A stretch of 64,000 nucleotides of DNA from Algoriphagus locisalis (GCF_900116615.1 NZ_FPBF01000006.1:1-64000); one strand, 5' to 3'; shown: positions 33,295 through 42,741, numbered from the stretch's first letter. Numbers and translations: made by a program. The notes: generated by a model from the letters alone, not told the origin.

Positions 33295-34374
33295 TTATAA
33301 AAGCACTGCTGGAATTTTAAAAACCGCTATCCCGGGATCTTCATCTGTGGTGAGTCCGTAGATTTTGCCAAGGGATTCGTCTACAGCAATTCCCCGAATT
33401 GATTTGTCAAGTTCAATTTTTGCTACCATTTCACCTTCATGAGTAAGGACATATACTGTTTCAGAATCTTTGCCTGTTAATTGTATTTCCTGTTGACTTT
33501 GGCCGCTATAAAGGGCATAAATAAGATTTTCACCAACTGCAACATCTTTATATCCATATTTTTGATCCATTGGAATTACCAACGTTGTATTTGTCCCAGA
33601 TCCTGAAATAGTTGCAGGCGGAAGTTCCAATCGAGGTCCATCTATATTAATAAATGATTTGGTTTCATAATTAAAGATCTCTATCCTATCACGATACAAA
33701 CTGGCTGTTACAAAAACTTTTTTCGAAGAATTGGATTTCAGCTTTCCTTTATTGTAAGTACTTAAAAGAAAATTGTCCATTTCTGGTCGCTCTGGGATTT
33801 GCTTCCATTCTCCGTAGCCTGCAATACGTTTTCCATCAAAATCAAACTCGGTCAGTTTATTTGGGCTATCTGCCATCAAGCCTATAAATGTGCCATTATT
33901 GGTCAGATATACTGTATAAGCTAAGATCATATTTTCAGGTTGTCGGAATTCTCGAATGGCTAATCTTGATGTGTCGTATAGATTAAATTGAGACATTTTT
34001 TTACTCATTACCGCATTAATCCAAAAAGTAGAGTCAGATAGTCCTGGGTCAAAAATATCGGAATCTGAGATTTGACCTGGCCCTTCCCCAATGATTCCTT
34101 TGGAGGAATAAAGTGAAAGTGGGTTTTTTCTGATAATATGAATTAAGGGTTTCTCCGAAGAAATCCTATAGCTCTCCTGAATAATTAAAAATTCGCCTTT
34201 TTGGTCAATCTTTCTTGGGTTAAGTACTTCAGGGAAATAAACTTTTTCTCCTTTAAGATGAAATATTGGTTTACCGTTACTTTCAAAATCGAAAATAGTA
34301 GAAGGTTCTTTGTTGCTACAACCTGAAAAGCTAAGAATGAGGCTAAAAATTAGATATAAATGGGTTCTTTTCAT
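33295..34374 (-). CDS. 6-bladed beta-propeller lipoprotein (BF3164-like), paralogue A
   Basis: 359 residues. The signal peptide ends at FSGC, which fits lipoprotein processing. Repeating strand patterns with short acidic turns (FWINAVMSKKMSQFNLYD, VYLTNNGTFIGLM, YRDRIEIFNYETKSFINI, ENLIYALYSG) suit a 6-bladed propeller of the BF3164-like/TolB-like type. The C-terminal motif IYGLTTDEDPGIAVFKIP is shared with the paralogue at 34933-36009. Such proteins often sit beside small secreted NVEALA-type peptides in Bacteroidota, and one is present just upstream. Function unknown. Confidence 0.85.
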   Translation of the reverse strand: MKRTHLYLIFSLILSFSGCSNKEPSTIFDFESNGKPIFHLKGEKVYFPEVLNPRKIDQKGEFLIIQESYRISSEKPLIHIIRKNPLSLYSSKGIIGEGPGQISDSDIFDPGLSDSTFWINAVMSKKMSQFNLYDTSRLAIREFRQPENMILAYTVYLTNNGTFIGLMADSPNKLTEFDFDGKRIAGYGEWKQIPERPEMDNFLLSTYNKGKLKSNSSKKVFVTASLYRDRIEIFNYETKSFINIDGPRLELPPATISGSGTNTTLVIPMDQKYGYKDVAVGENLIYALYSGQSQQEIQLTGKDSETVYVLTHEGEMVAKIELDKSIRGIAVDESLGKIYGLTTDEDPGIAVFKIPAVLL

Positions 34375-34498
34375 CCGAATAAGTTAAAAAGCAATTGGAA
34401 AATAGGATTGAAATGTGGTTTGCTTTTTTTATGAATTAACCAAGATCCGCGTTTAAAATAGAGGCTATCTCTTAACCTGAAATAGCCCACTATAGGAA

Positions 34499-34720
34499 TC
34501 AATCTACTGATGCATCCTTAGTGCATGAAGTAGCCGTTCTGGTTTCATCTTCAGGCCAGGGATCTCCCAATCTATCCACACAACCTTCTCCAGAAGGGCA
34601 ACAAATGTGGTTTCCTGGTAATTCTCCAGCTCCTTGAGCATTAGATTCTGCACTGTTGAACATAAAGGCAATCCCCAAACAGAAAAGCCCTCCGACAAGT
34701 AATTTTTTAATCTTTCCCAT
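34499..34720 (-). CDS. Small Cys-rich secreted peptide (NVEALA-like layout)
   Basis: 73 residues. A lysine-led signal segment (MGKIKKLLVGGLFCLGIAFMF) is followed by NSAESNAQGAG and a mature part with four cysteines (CCPSGEGC and SCT), acidic and Pro-rich. Size and layout match the NVEALA-type peptides of Bacteroidota, although the NVEALA motif itself is not present. It is placed between two paralogous propeller lipoproteins on the same strand, about 125 bases from one and 210 from the other. Processing and export are inferred, and the role is unknown. Confidence 0.65.
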   Translation of the reverse strand: MGKIKKLLVGGLFCLGIAFMFNSAESNAQGAGELPGNHICCPSGEGCVDRLGDPWPEDETRTATSCTKDASVD

Positions 34721-34932
34721 GATTACGAATATTTAGTGGTTAATAATTAAAGTAAGTTGGTCGAAATCTAAAGTAATCTCTACTTAAATTATAAGAGTCG
34801 GGGAGAGGGGGGGGATAAACGGTAAAAATATAGTTTGAGTGATTTTCGAAGAAGAATTCTTTTTTTGAGGCTAATGAAATACTATTCATCCTACCTAAAT
34901 CCTTTATCAATAGGCATTTTCCTGAATGATAC

Positions 34933-36009
34933 CTATTTGTCCAAAAGGCCATCTGGAATTTTAAAAACCGCTATCCCGGGATCTTCATCTGTGGTGAGTC
35001 CGTAGATTTCATTGGTCTGTTCGTTAATGCCTAATTCTATTATTGATCTGTCCAAAATAAACCTCCACATAGGATTCCCTTTCAGATCAAATACCCGGAT
35101 TTCTTTAGCGGTTAGGCCAGAATCAGTATAGTCTAAATAAGAATAACCTGAATAGAGCGCAAAAATATAGTGTTCTGATACAGCAATTCCGCTATATTTT
35201 GAAGGCACATCAGGTTCAATACTAAGCATTCTACCGAATTTACTCTCCTGATACTCAAATTCAGGTAGCTTAAGATCAGGCCCAATGATTGAGAAGAAGT
35301 TTTTCGTTTTATAGTTGAATACTTCTAGTAGGTCCCTAAAAATACTGGCTCTGACATATATTCCATTTTGAATATTCCCGTTAAATCGTCCATTGTTTAG
35401 AAGACTAACCTGAAGCTTCGTTAAATCTGGTCTTTCTTCAAGTAGTTCAATTTCTCCATAAGAAGCAATTAGGTTGCCCTCAGAGTCAAACTCAAGTATT
35501 TTATTTTCATTCTCCCTTGCTACCCCCAAGTAATTTCCATTTGGAATTAAAACTAGTCTCATGGGTCCATAATTTATATCTGTGATTTTCCGATCAGTGC
35601 TGGCCAAAAGAGTAGAGTCATTAAATGAAAAAGTTGAGATCTTTCTGTTGTTGTAGTCATATACCCAAAAACTATCTGGGTCTTGCGTAGGTATAACATC
35701 GGGAATAAAGGTCTCTAAGGGACCTTTTCCATACCTTCCTTTGGGTTTGTCATAAGTCCAATCACGGGTATTTATGATATGAATTCGAGGTTGTTCATCA
35801 GGAACATTGTGATATTCGCTTATCAGTATCTTATCACCTTGAAGGACCATACTTGAAGCATTGATTACTTCTTCGAAAAAGTGCTTTTCAGAACTAAGCT
35901 GTATCTCTTCAAAATCATCAATCTCTATTGATATTGTAGATTTATTCTCTGATTCTGATGTACAAGATAGAAGGAAGGAAAGTAAAGAAAGTAGGTATAG
36001 GTACCTCAT
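34933..36009 (-). CDS. 6-bladed beta-propeller lipoprotein (BF3164-like), paralogue B
   Basis: 358 residues. Clear lipobox LLSC after a short signal peptide (MRYLYLLSLLSFLLSC). The body matches paralogue A in strand pattern and ends in IYGLTTDEDPGIAVFKIP. The overall proteins have diverged, yet the last 57 coding bases of this motif are identical in both genes. It is first in a leftward group: propeller B, small peptide, propeller A. A terminator of the TonB-linked gene lies upstream, so the group has its own transcription start. Function unknown. Confidence 0.85.
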   Translation of the reverse strand: MRYLYLLSLLSFLLSCTSESENKSTISIEIDDFEEIQLSSEKHFFEEVINASSMVLQGDKILISEYHNVPDEQPRIHIINTRDWTYDKPKGRYGKGPLETFIPDVIPTQDPDSFWVYDYNNRKISTFSFNDSTLLASTDRKITDINYGPMRLVLIPNGNYLGVARENENKILEFDSEGNLIASYGEIELLEERPDLTKLQVSLLNNGRFNGNIQNGIYVRASIFRDLLEVFNYKTKNFFSIIGPDLKLPEFEYQESKFGRMLSIEPDVPSKYSGIAVSEHYIFALYSGYSYLDYTDSGLTAKEIRVFDLKGNPMWRFILDRSIIELGINEQTNEIYGLTTDEDPGIAVFKIPDGLLDK

Positions 36010-36074
36010 AGTAAATACAAAATAGTTTTTTTACTAATATGTAGTTAATTTACTAAAACTTAGTAGTTAAACAG

Positions 36075-36108
36075 AATAAAAAACCGACTGAATTTCTCCA
36101 GCCGGTTT
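36075..36108 (-). terminator. Intrinsic terminator of the TonB-linked receptor gene
   Basis: On the minus strand AAACCGGCTG pairs with CAGTCGGTTT (one G-T pair) and is followed by TTTTTT. It separates the receptor gene from the propeller group. Confidence 0.8.
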
Positions 36109-36158
36109 GAGGATCATTAGATAACGTAAATCCTAAATCAAAATTCGTAATTAAACTC

Positions 36159-39014
36159 TTACCAAGTTCTTCCACCTCTAGGAGGGCCTCCTCTCCAAGG
36201 CATCTGCCCACCGTCATTTTCCGGCTGCTTGAAATTACCGAGGATATAGGTGAATGTCAGTAAGCCATAGCGGGTCAGCACATTGGTGTAAACATCGGAC
36301 ACGGACACATCTGAGATAGTACGGGAGATGCTGTTGTTCTGGTTAAGCAAATCGAAGATGACCACTTTCAGCTCAGCCTTGTTGTTTTTGGCAAATCTGT
36401 AGCCTGCTTCCATATTCCACAGCCAAACAGACTGATCAAATCCTTCCGAAAGTCCTCGGTACAGGCTATTGTTGATCGTATTTCCCATGAATAACTTTCC
36501 CCCGTTAGGTGAGTAATACAAGCGAAGATTTGATTCTTGGACGTAGTAATTGTTTTCCAAACTTTCCTGCAAGCTTGAGTTTACAATGGTATAGGTACCC
36601 GTAGTACTGATCGTGAAATCAAAATCCTTGCTGATGTTAGAAGTAAAAGTTATTCCTTGACCCAAGTTGATATTGTCGTTGATGTTTTTCTCACCGTTGA
36701 TTAGGCCTGGAGATCTGTTGAATCCAATACGTGTATTCAAATTCATATTGGTTTTGATTCCTTTGATTGGAGTTCCATAGCTCATAAAAACCGTACTATT
36801 CATAGCTCCATCCAAATTGACCGGCATAGAGATTTGCCCCCCAGGTCGCAGTAGAATCTCGTTATTAATGAGGGTATCCTGTGACACGATGTAGGTACTG
36901 TTTCCAATATTGTTTTTAGTAGCGGAAAGATTCATAAAAATGAAGAAACTTGTGTTTTTCTCCATATTGAACTTGCCGATATTGGCAAAGATGCTGTTCT
37001 GAAAGCTCTGGGCCAGATTAGGATTACCTACGCTAAGGTTCAGTGGGTTTTGGTTGTTCACCACATTCTGAAGCTGGCTGACAGAGGGCTCATCAGTGCC
37101 GGTTCTATACCTGATACGGAAGTTCATGCCCGTTTCTCTATTTCTGTAACTGACACTTGCACTAGGAAGTAGGTTATTGAAGTCACGGACGAAAACACCT
37201 TCTGTAGGGAAAAATGCTTCATTGTCCAGTTTGGCATATTGATAATCCAAGTTTGCGCTCAAATTCCATCCTGCACTATTGTAAGCATAGCCAGTGCGTA
37301 GTCTTTGCGTGATGAATTTGTTGTTAAACTCATTACTCAAGGCGGTATCCAATACCGGTATATTTTCAGCATTCAAGACTCGGGTTTTCTGGTCTGAATC
37401 AGTTTTATTATTGCCGATTTGATAGCCTAAAGTAGCTATGGACTTTTCGCCCAATGGCTCAGTCAAGGTAGCATTCACTCTATAATTGAAACCCTTAGAG
37501 AGCAGATAGGTCTCTTGCAGCGTAGTATCTAATTGATCTCTGCCGTAGTCAATACTTGCCGCAGAAAGCTCCGAGTCTTGATCTCTGTTGCTCCAAGAGG
37601 TATTGAGGTCAGTAGAGAATGTTCTTCCTTTTTTATCAAACTTATAGCGGTATGTGATGTTGTTGCCAATATTGTACGAATTGTTTGACGCATTTGTGAT
37701 CGAACGAAGAGAAGAAAGTGAATCAGTATCGTTTGCCAAAGTCAAGGCATCTCTATCACTGAATGTATTGCTGCTCTGGAAGGAGATATTTGGAGTAATA
37801 ATCAAGGAGTTTTTCTCATTGAGATCTGCCTCGATTCTCGCATTTGCCCTGTGATTGAAGTTCTCTACAGAATTAATCAGGTTTTCCTGATAGTTCTGAG
37901 TAGTCGTCTCATTGATTACAGTCTGGCGATTGGTGATTTGCCTTAAGGTATTCTGGGTATTGTTGAAGAAATAGCTTCCGGAAAAATTAACTTTAGTACC
38001 CCACTTATCGCTATAGTTTAGGCCCATCGCATTGGTGGTGATGGTACCGATGTCATTTCCTCCATAGAAGTTATTTCCTCCTCCGCCAAAGCCACCACGA
38101 CCTCGACCTCCTCCTCCTGAATTGGCATTTACCCCTGCTAGATCATCACTGGAGAAGTTCTGCTGGTTGATGTTGTTAAATAATCCCAAGATTGAAACTC
38201 TTCTATCGCCGTTGAAAAGATTCAAACTTCCGCCCGCATTGTATCGCTCGTCCGTACCATATCCAGCATATCCTCTACCAAACTGTCCATTTTTCCGGTC
38301 TTCTCTCAGAATGATATTGATTGTCTTAGTATAAGTACCGTCGTCAAAACCAGTCAAGCGGCTTTGATCAGATCTTTGATCCAATACCTCTACTCGATCA
38401 ATTGCATCTGCAGGAAGATTTCTCAAGGCAATGTTTGGATCAGAACCGAAAAATTCACGACCATCAACCAAGATTTTCTGTACGCTTTCCCCTTGAGCTT
38501 GTACCTGGCCGTTTTGGATCGTGACACCTGGCAGCTTACCGATCAGGTCCTCTGCCATTCCGTTTTCTTTGGTCTTAAATGCGCTGGCATTGAAGGAAGT
38601 CGTGTCCCCGCGCATTTCACCCAATGGGTTTTGCCCTTCTATCACTACCTCACCTAGGACCTGGGCATCTTCCACAAGGGTCAAAACCCCTAAATCTACC
38701 GGTTCTCTTCCTGTATGCACCTTAGATATGGTTTCATATCCAATAAACTTGATCTCGATTTTCACAGAAGGGATTCTAGGCCTTGCGATTTCAAACTGAC
38801 CCTTTGCATCAGTTACCGTACCCGCCAAAAGTGAATCGGCAACGGTTTTAATCAGGACATTTGCTCCTGCCATCGGAGTTTTAGTGGCACCATCCATGAC
38901 GGTACCCGTAAATTTTCTTTCCGGACGATCTTCGCCCGTAGGGCGTTGTCCGTAGGCTGAATAGCTCATTAAAAGACTAAAAATCAGAACTATAACCGGG
39001 TAGTGTTTTTTCAT
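36159..39014 (-). CDS. TonB-dependent outer-membrane beta-barrel protein
   Basis: 951 residues. After a signal peptide (HYPVIVLIFSLLMSYSAYGQ) comes a carboxypeptidase-like beta-sandwich (FTGTVMDGATKTPMAGANVLI.. GQFEIA), then a plug domain (LIGKLPGVTIQNGQV, ILVDGREFFGSDPNIALRNLPADAIDRVEVL), then a long outer-membrane barrel. A Gly-rich insertion (SGGGGRGRGGFGGGG) lies near residue 295, and the tail is Trp/Gly/Arg-rich (MPWRGGPPRGGRTW) rather than a typical barrel strand. The family imports or secretes large ligands through TonB energy; no substrate can be named. No SusD partner is adjacent. A terminator follows. Confidence 0.9.
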   Translation of the reverse strand: MKKHYPVIVLIFSLLMSYSAYGQRPTGEDRPERKFTGTVMDGATKTPMAGANVLIKTVADSLLAGTVTDAKGQFEIARPRIPSVKIEIKFIGYETISKVHTGREPVDLGVLTLVEDAQVLGEVVIEGQNPLGEMRGDTTSFNASAFKTKENGMAEDLIGKLPGVTIQNGQVQAQGESVQKILVDGREFFGSDPNIALRNLPADAIDRVEVLDQRSDQSRLTGFDDGTYTKTINIILREDRKNGQFGRGYAGYGTDERYNAGGSLNLFNGDRRVSILGLFNNINQQNFSSDDLAGVNANSGGGGRGRGGFGGGGNNFYGGNDIGTITTNAMGLNYSDKWGTKVNFSGSYFFNNTQNTLRQITNRQTVINETTTQNYQENLINSVENFNHRANARIEADLNEKNSLIITPNISFQSSNTFSDRDALTLANDTDSLSSLRSITNASNNSYNIGNNITYRYKFDKKGRTFSTDLNTSWSNRDQDSELSAASIDYGRDQLDTTLQETYLLSKGFNYRVNATLTEPLGEKSIATLGYQIGNNKTDSDQKTRVLNAENIPVLDTALSNEFNNKFITQRLRTGYAYNSAGWNLSANLDYQYAKLDNEAFFPTEGVFVRDFNNLLPSASVSYRNRETGMNFRIRYRTGTDEPSVSQLQNVVNNQNPLNLSVGNPNLAQSFQNSIFANIGKFNMEKNTSFFIFMNLSATKNNIGNSTYIVSQDTLINNEILLRPGGQISMPVNLDGAMNSTVFMSYGTPIKGIKTNMNLNTRIGFNRSPGLINGEKNINDNINLGQGITFTSNISKDFDFTISTTGTYTIVNSSLQESLENNYYVQESNLRLYYSPNGGKLFMGNTINNSLYRGLSEGFDQSVWLWNMEAGYRFAKNNKAELKVVIFDLLNQNNSISRTISDVSVSDVYTNVLTRYGLLTFTYILGNFKQPENDGGQMPWRGGPPRGGRTW

Positions 39015-39140
39015 AATTATGCGAATTTCTAACTCTTTGACCGATAAGCAATATCAAAGGTTTATTCGCCCACTTGATAAAAATAAGAATGGGTTATCAA
39101 GCGGATAAATGGTATAAAAACCGTTTAAAAATCAGAAGAA

Positions 39141-39476
39141 CTAAATTTTTCCCATCAAGTCAGCATAAGAGATTCCAAAGTGGCTATTATCATAAATGGC
39201 TTCTCCATTTTTTATCAGCAACACTTGCGGGGACTCATGAGGCACACCAAACTCCCTTGCCACCAAATCAGATAAATCACGTCGGGCAATCAAATCCAAG
39301 AAATACGGAGTCAACTTCTCGTTGTCTATATCCGTCCATTTGCGAGTTAGGCGATCCAAAGACATACTACTGATCGAGCATCTGGTACTATGCTTGAAAA
39401 TCAATACGGGTTTTTCTGCGCTTAACGCCTTGATTTCTTGTATTTGACCAGCTTCAGTGAGTTTATTCCAATTCAT
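39141..39476 (-). CDS. YtxJ-like protein of the bacillithiol system
   Basis: 111 residues from the ATG giving MNWNKL; upstream in-frame codons are rejected as non-coding leader. Thioredoxin-like fold with the motif FKHSTRCSISSMSLDRL, where a single active-site-like cysteine sits in TRCSIS, and cis-Pro region ESPQVLLIKNGE. YtxJ-type proteins are predicted monothiol bacilliredoxins. This suggests the organism uses bacillithiol, inferred from this gene alone. Divergent from the DUF4403 gene with about 70 bases between. Confidence 0.88.
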   Translation of the reverse strand: MNWNKLTEAGQIQEIKALSAEKPVLIFKHSTRCSISSMSLDRLTRKWTDIDNEKLTPYFLDLIARRDLSDLVAREFGVPHESPQVLLIKNGEAIYDNSHFGISYADLMGKI

Positions 39477-39547
39477 TTTCTCGATTTTATATTTTTGGGG
39501 CAATAGTTGTAGAAGAAAGACTACCCATCGAAAACCAAACTTCATTT

Positions 39548-40948
39548 ATGAAAATACAGTTCCTTAGGCGATTTACAAACTTACCACTGGCTGTAGTTTT
39601 TATTTGCCTTATTTCTTTTGGCTGCAAAAGTATAAATCCCGCTGCCAACCCGCCTTCATCACCTCCACCACCTGCTACTGCTGGAGTCAATGTCCCTCTG
39701 AAGATTCCTAAAGAAACATTAAATAGGCTGCTAAATGGGCAGATTCCTACCGTATTGCTTCAGGAGAAAGGGTTGGATATGGGAAGTGGAGTTACTGGTG
39801 ATTTGAAATTACAACGAAAAGGAACGATTACTTGGACGGCTCTGGATAGCCAGCGAATTCAATTAACCGTGCCTATAAATATCTTGGGTGAAGTAGGTTT
39901 AAAGCCCAAAGGATTGGGAAGTTTATTTCAATCCAAATTGCCATTAGACGAGGACTTTTCCCCTGTTTTCGTAATTGATCCAGTGATTAATTCCAATTGG
40001 GGAATTGGTGCCGAAAGTTTCGAGCTGGTAGATTTGGGTGGAAATTTAGGCGTAGATGTATTGGGAATGCAGGTTGACCTGAGTGGTTTGTTGAGCAAAG
40101 AGCTAAGAAAATGGGGAAATGAAAATCTAACTGGCGGTAAAGAAATAGCCAGTTTAAAGACGCTAGTAGATCTTGCCTGGGCTCAGGTCGGAAAGCCTAT
40201 CTCCATTGATTGGGTAGGTGGAAACACCGCATTTTCCATTCAGCCTGAGCAGATAAAACTCACGGAGTATTTTGACGAGGATCAGAACTATAACCTCTTG
40301 CTAGGTATGAATGGCAAGGTAAATTCCCACCCTGCTGATGCTGCTCCTTTAAGTGCTTTTCCATTACCGGGAATTAGCCCAAATGAAAATTCCAATAATG
40401 AGCTTGACCTCTTGTTTCCTTTGGCTGTGAGCTATACCCGACTTGACGAACTATTAAAGCAAAATTTGGAAGGGAAGGCATTTCGCGTGGATAAAAAAAC
40501 AACCCTGATTCCTTCCGATATCAAAACCAGAGCATTTGGAGATTTATTGGGGATCCATATGGATTTTGATGCCGAGCAAACCAACGGAAAAACACTGAGT
40601 GGGACGCTGTTTATCGTGGGTAAACCAGAATATGATGCAGCTTCCCAAAGCCTGATTTTTGAAGATGTCAATTTCAAAATGGAAAGTGGAAGCTTTGGAG
40701 CACAGACGGGAGTAGGGCTGAAAAAGCGAAAAATTATTCGAAGTATTGAGCGCAAAGCCGTTTTTCCAATTGGAGAAATGCTTACGGAAAGCTTGGGAAA
40801 TATCACCGACCGTCTTGGTCTAACAACGCCCATTATGGATTTGAAAGTCGCTGATCTTAGTGTTACACCTTCAGGCTTTTACCCTATGGGAAAAGAACTG
40901 GTCATACATATGAAAGCTAGCGGCAAAATCGATGTGAATTGGAAATGA
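39548..40948 (+). CDS. DUF4403 family lipoprotein
   Basis: 466 residues. The signal peptide ends in ISFGC, a lipoprotein site, and is followed by a Pro/Ser-rich linker (PSSPPPPAT). The rest is beta-rich with two similar halves (KIPKETLNRLLNGQIP.. and VSYTRLDELLKQNLEGKAF..), matching DUF4403. Lipid- or membrane-surface binding has been suggested for related folds, but no function is established. Monocistronic by layout, bounded by a terminator. Confidence 0.85.
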   Translation: MKIQFLRRFTNLPLAVVFICLISFGCKSINPAANPPSSPPPPATAGVNVPLKIPKETLNRLLNGQIPTVLLQEKGLDMGSGVTGDLKLQRKGTITWTALDSQRIQLTVPINILGEVGLKPKGLGSLFQSKLPLDEDFSPVFVIDPVINSNWGIGAESFELVDLGGNLGVDVLGMQVDLSGLLSKELRKWGNENLTGGKEIASLKTLVDLAWAQVGKPISIDWVGGNTAFSIQPEQIKLTEYFDEDQNYNLLLGMNGKVNSHPADAAPLSAFPLPGISPNENSNNELDLLFPLAVSYTRLDELLKQNLEGKAFRVDKKTTLIPSDIKTRAFGDLLGIHMDFDAEQTNGKTLSGTLFIVGKPEYDAASQSLIFEDVNFKMESGSFGAQTGVGLKKRKIIRSIERKAVFPIGEMLTESLGNITDRLGLTTPIMDLKVADLSVTPSGFYPMGKELVIHMKASGKIDVNWK

Positions 40949-40975
40949 AAAAAGCCGTCTCTAGGACGGCTTTGG
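40947..40975 (-). terminator. Intrinsic terminator for the HEAT/LGFP transcript
   Basis: AAAGCCGTC (40951-40959) pairs with GACGGCTTT (40965-40973) around a 5-base loop. The T-run lies on the minus strand side, so it mainly serves the leftward genes. The plus-strand tail is only weakly T-rich. Confidence 0.75.
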
Positions 40976-40996
40976 GGTATTAGTTTTCAAAAATGC

Positions 40997-41485
40997 CTAC
41001 TTTATCTTTTTCATCACATTTAGTGCCTCAGATTTGATTCCATCATCCAAGAATGATTTTGAAATTTTATCAATTTTGGTTTTGAATGTTTTTTCCATCT
41101 TCATCGCAGTAGCGGATCTCAGCGCAAATTTAACCACGGAAGGGTCATTGTCATCCAGAGATTTGCTCAGGATGGCTTCTGCTGCTTTGGCTCCTCGCTT
41201 TTGCGCTCCGAATGCCGCTGCGATTCTGACTGGTGCACTGCCTTTTTCAGCAGCCATCTGCAGGATATCATTTCCTGCCTCATCATCTATGTATCCCACC
41301 AGATAAGCGGCTTTGATCGAAAGATTTTCGTCATTGCCCTCCACCAATTCTGCAAGAAAAGGGAGTGCTGCTTTTCCAAATTTTTTGGCTCCTGCGGGAT
41401 AGTCCAACTCATCTTGTCTGAGAAAAGCAAGGAGTTCTTGCGCATCAAAATCCTGCGCTGCTGATTTACTTGTTGACTTTGCCAT
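40997..41485 (-). CDS. HEAT-repeat protein
   Basis: 162 residues of helical repeats (KKFGKAALPFLAELVEGNDENLSIKAAYLVGYI, GNDILQMAAEKGSAPVRIAAAFGAQK, AEAILSKSLDDNDPSVVKFALRSAT), four or five HEAT-like units. No signal peptide. HEAT proteins bind other proteins or small molecules. It starts 11 bases after the LGFP-metzincin stop, so the two are almost certainly co-transcribed. It might bind and restrain that protease, as immunity or chaperone; this is inference only. The 5' ends of the two genes look alike (leader CACTTTAAA, start MAK). Confidence 0.85.
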   Translation of the reverse strand: MAKSTSKSAAQDFDAQELLAFLRQDELDYPAGAKKFGKAALPFLAELVEGNDENLSIKAAYLVGYIDDEAGNDILQMAAEKGSAPVRIAAAFGAQKRGAKAAEAILSKSLDDNDPSVVKFALRSATAMKMEKTFKTKIDKISKSFLDDGIKSEALNVMKKIK

Positions 41486-41496
41486 TTTCGTTCAGT

Positions 41497-42741
41497 TTAA
41501 AGTGGAGTTGTAAGATTAGAATTACGCATAGTGGAGGATTCACCGGAGGTGAGATTTGGCGGCGGATTAGTGATATTAAATGTCCCGTTGCCGGTCATCA
41601 GCCTGTTGTTGTCATTCACATGATGAATGCCCAGCACATGTCCAAATTCATGTCCCAATGTCCATCGGCTAGCTGACCGGACTACCACACAGCCAGGTCT
41701 GCCAGATGGATGCGCAGCGCAACCATTGTAGCCCGGCACCGTGCTTCTCACATAATACACCACTACATCATTGGGACCTACAAAATTCCGCTGATTGAAA
41801 AGCTGAGTCTGCTCCATAGAAACCGAACCCATAGTACATCCTCCCACATCCACATCTCTTAGAGTAGGAAGGTTTAGATTTTCTGTAGAAGCACAATCCA
41901 CCCGCACTCCAGCCATGGCATATACTTCCTGCATGGCAGCAAATTGCTCATTGATGGTAAAAGAAACGGGAGTCTCCAATATTTTCACATGTACACGCAC
42001 CCGCTCTTTCAACTCCCTCACACCGGCAGTCGGCGACCAGTAGAGGCTTCCATGTTGGAAATGAGAAATACGCGCAGCCCCACCGAAAACCACCAGTTCA
42101 TCAGAAGTAGGATATCCCAAAAAACTTCTTTCCCAGCCTTTGGAAGCCCAATGAGATCGAATCGCACCATGTACTTCATGTGCACCGGTGCTTGGTGTCC
42201 AATAGATACTTCCTCCTTGGAAGTGGTTATATCTACCCACTCCATCAGGACATGTACTCTCATTGGTTAGTGGATAGCGAAGAAAACTTCGCTCCCAGCC
42301 CAGACTGGAGTACTTGCTTCTAATGGCCCCATGTATTTCCCAAGCTCCAGAAGAAGAACTCCAATAGATGCTTCCGCCTTGGAAATGATTAAATCGACCT
42401 ATACCATCAGGACAGGCCGTTTCATCTGTGGTGGGATACCCCAGCAAACTTCGCTCCCAGCCCATGGATTGCCATCTCGCTCTGATAAGACCATGAACCT
42501 CATGTGCTCCATGGGATGGATGGTAATAAATGGATCCGTTTACATAATGCTGGTACTTACCTACCCCGTCAGGGCAGGTTCTGATGGAAGTGGTGTTGGT
42601 ACCAAGCCAACCACTAGCACCTCCCAGCGCCCAATATTTTTGGGTGATGGGATGGACTTGAAAAACCTGCAGCTGTTTTAGCAGCTCTACATTTAGCGCT
42701 TTCGCTTGAACTAATTGTGGATCATTTGTGAGTTTTGCCAT
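41497..42741 (-). CDS. LGFP-repeat protein with metzincin-type metalloprotease domain
   Basis: 414 residues. Residues about 30-240 hold four LGFP-type repeats, each with a W/GxxLGYPT-like turn, CPDGxGxxxHF and GSIYW. About 245-414 form a zinc metalloprotease with HEFGHVLGIHH and a Met near RLMTGN, the metzincin pattern HExxHxxGxxH. Seven cysteines are visible (CPDG in three repeats, four in the catalytic part), which suits an exported protein, yet there is no signal peptide. LGFP repeats are best known from Actinobacteria cell-wall proteins. First gene of a unit with a HEAT-repeat protein. Export route and target unknown. Confidence 0.88.
   Translation of the reverse strand: MAKLTNDPQLVQAKALNVELLKQLQVFQVHPITQKYWALGGASGWLGTNTTSIRTCPDGVGKYQHYVNGSIYYHPSHGAHEVHGLIRARWQSMGWERSLLGYPTTDETACPDGIGRFNHFQGGSIYWSSSSGAWEIHGAIRSKYSSLGWERSFLRYPLTNESTCPDGVGRYNHFQGGSIYWTPSTGAHEVHGAIRSHWASKGWERSFLGYPTSDELVVFGGAARISHFQHGSLYWSPTAGVRELKERVRVHVKILETPVSFTINEQFAAMQEVYAMAGVRVDCASTENLNLPTLRDVDVGGCTMGSVSMEQTQLFNQRNFVGPNDVVVYYVRSTVPGYNGCAAHPSGRPGCVVVRSASRWTLGHEFGHVLGIHHVNDNNRLMTGNGTFNITNPPPNLTSGESSTMRNSNLTTPL

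Noticed and set aside
34740..34952. Open frame of 70 codons on the minus strand between propeller B and the peptide gene
   Set aside because: It overlaps the propeller B stop, has no signal peptide or domain-like pattern, and lies in AT-rich leader DNA with a G-run.
36159..39014. SusC-type receptor with SusD partner
   Set aside because: No SusD-like lipoprotein is adjacent and the N-terminal and plug motifs fit the barrel family without SusD.
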